Part shown: positions 4,796 to 5,107 of the stretch, piece by piece
Layout of the letters: each line of letters begins with the position of its first letter
Numbering within the stretch: position 1 is the stretch's first letter
Source: an uncultured Ruminococcus sp.
GTDB taxonomy: Bacteria > Bacillota > Clostridia > Oscillospirales > Acutalibacteraceae
Assembly (NCBI GenBank): GCA_902767125.1
Contig: CACXGJ010000048.1
Span: 1 to 5,107, forward strand
DNA: 5,107 nt
Reading direction: 5' to 3'
Program-made: the position numbers and the translations under genes
The notes under the pieces: generated by a model
Database searches by the model: none
What the model was told of the DNA's origin: nothing
What the model saw: only the letters and a program-made list of their open reading frames with translations

Positions 4796-5107
4796 ATGAA
4801 AAAATTTGTCTGTTCAGTATGCGGCTATGTTTATGAAGGTACAGAAGCTCCCGAAAAATGCCCTGTCTGTAAGGCTCCAAAAGAAAAATTCAACGAACTG
4901 AAGGCTGATATGGCTTTCGCAACAGTTCACTCTGTAGGCGTTGCAAAGGACGCTGCAAAGACCGTTACACCCGAATATTACGAAGAACTTCACGCTGACT
5001 TGGTTTCAAACTTCAACGGTGAATGTGCGGAAGTAGGTATGTATCTTGCTATGGCAAGACAGGCTGACCGTGAGGGTTATCCCGAAATCGCTGCCGCTTT
5101 CACAAAG
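4796..5107 (+). CDS. Reverse-type rubrerythrin (rubredoxin N-terminal), NADH peroxidase-like; runs off right edge
   Basis: The 104 codons present read MKKFVCSVCGYVYEG, followed by a KCPVCKAP segment. This is an N-terminal rubredoxin-like iron site with C6, C9, C22 and C25. After a linker the diiron erythrin domain begins at about residue 60, with the helix NFNGECAEVGMYLAMARQA containing the first diiron-ligand glutamates. Rubredoxin before erythrin is the reverse order of classical rubrerythrin. It matches clostridial revRbr/NADH peroxidase proteins, which reduce hydrogen peroxide to water in anaerobes with electrons from NADH via partner proteins. The ATG is one base after the perR stop, with its ribosome binding site GGAGG (4782-4786) inside the end of perR, so the two are translated from one transcript. 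The remaining erythrin helices lie outside the window. Confidence 0.93.
   Translation, partial: MKKFVCSVCGYVYEGTEAPEKCPVCKAPKEKFNELKADMAFATVHSVGVAKDAAKTVTPEYYEELHADLVSNFNGECAEVGMYLAMARQADREGYPEIAAAFTK

Overview
The window reads as chromosomal DNA of a low-GC, strictly anaerobic Gram-positive bacterium. A clostridial member of the Ruminococcaceae/Oscillospiraceae type is my inference. The signs are an AT-rich sequence, strong GGAGG-type ribosome binding sites, a structured leader before ribosomal protein L21, and a PerR-type regulator directly in front of a rubrerythrin with an N-terminal rubredoxin domain. I see no rRNA, tRNA, CRISPR array, insertion sequence or prophage module.

Left part, all on the minus strand (1-2569). 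The beginning of rplU (L21) runs off the left edge. It is preceded by a structured leader RNA and a clear promoter. Upstream of that lies an intrinsic terminator that ends a two-gene unit: a P-loop kinase-like protein (494-1087) and a 64-residue single-pass membrane protein (279-473). Further upstream is a membrane-anchored HD-GYP protein (1223-2500), a predicted cyclic-di-GMP phosphodiesterase with about six membrane segments, with its own promoter at 2541-2569.

Right part, all on the plus strand (2622-5107). A membrane-anchored polysaccharide deacetylase (2622-3497) is followed after 43 bases by an amidase_3-type cell wall amidase with a C-terminal SH3 domain (3541-4278). The two look like an operon acting on peptidoglycan or a related cell-surface polymer, and they are transcribed divergently from the HD-GYP gene. 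After a new promoter with a candidate Per box comes perR (4375-4794). One base after its stop begins a reverse-type rubrerythrin (4796 to beyond the right edge), giving a classic anaerobe peroxide-response operon.

Most of the window is recognisable housekeeping or stress content. The least explained parts are the kinase-like/small membrane protein pair, the amidase that has no export signal and lacks the usual first zinc histidine, and the divergent pairing of a c-di-GMP enzyme with cell-wall enzymes. I did not find convincing evidence of a wholly new system.
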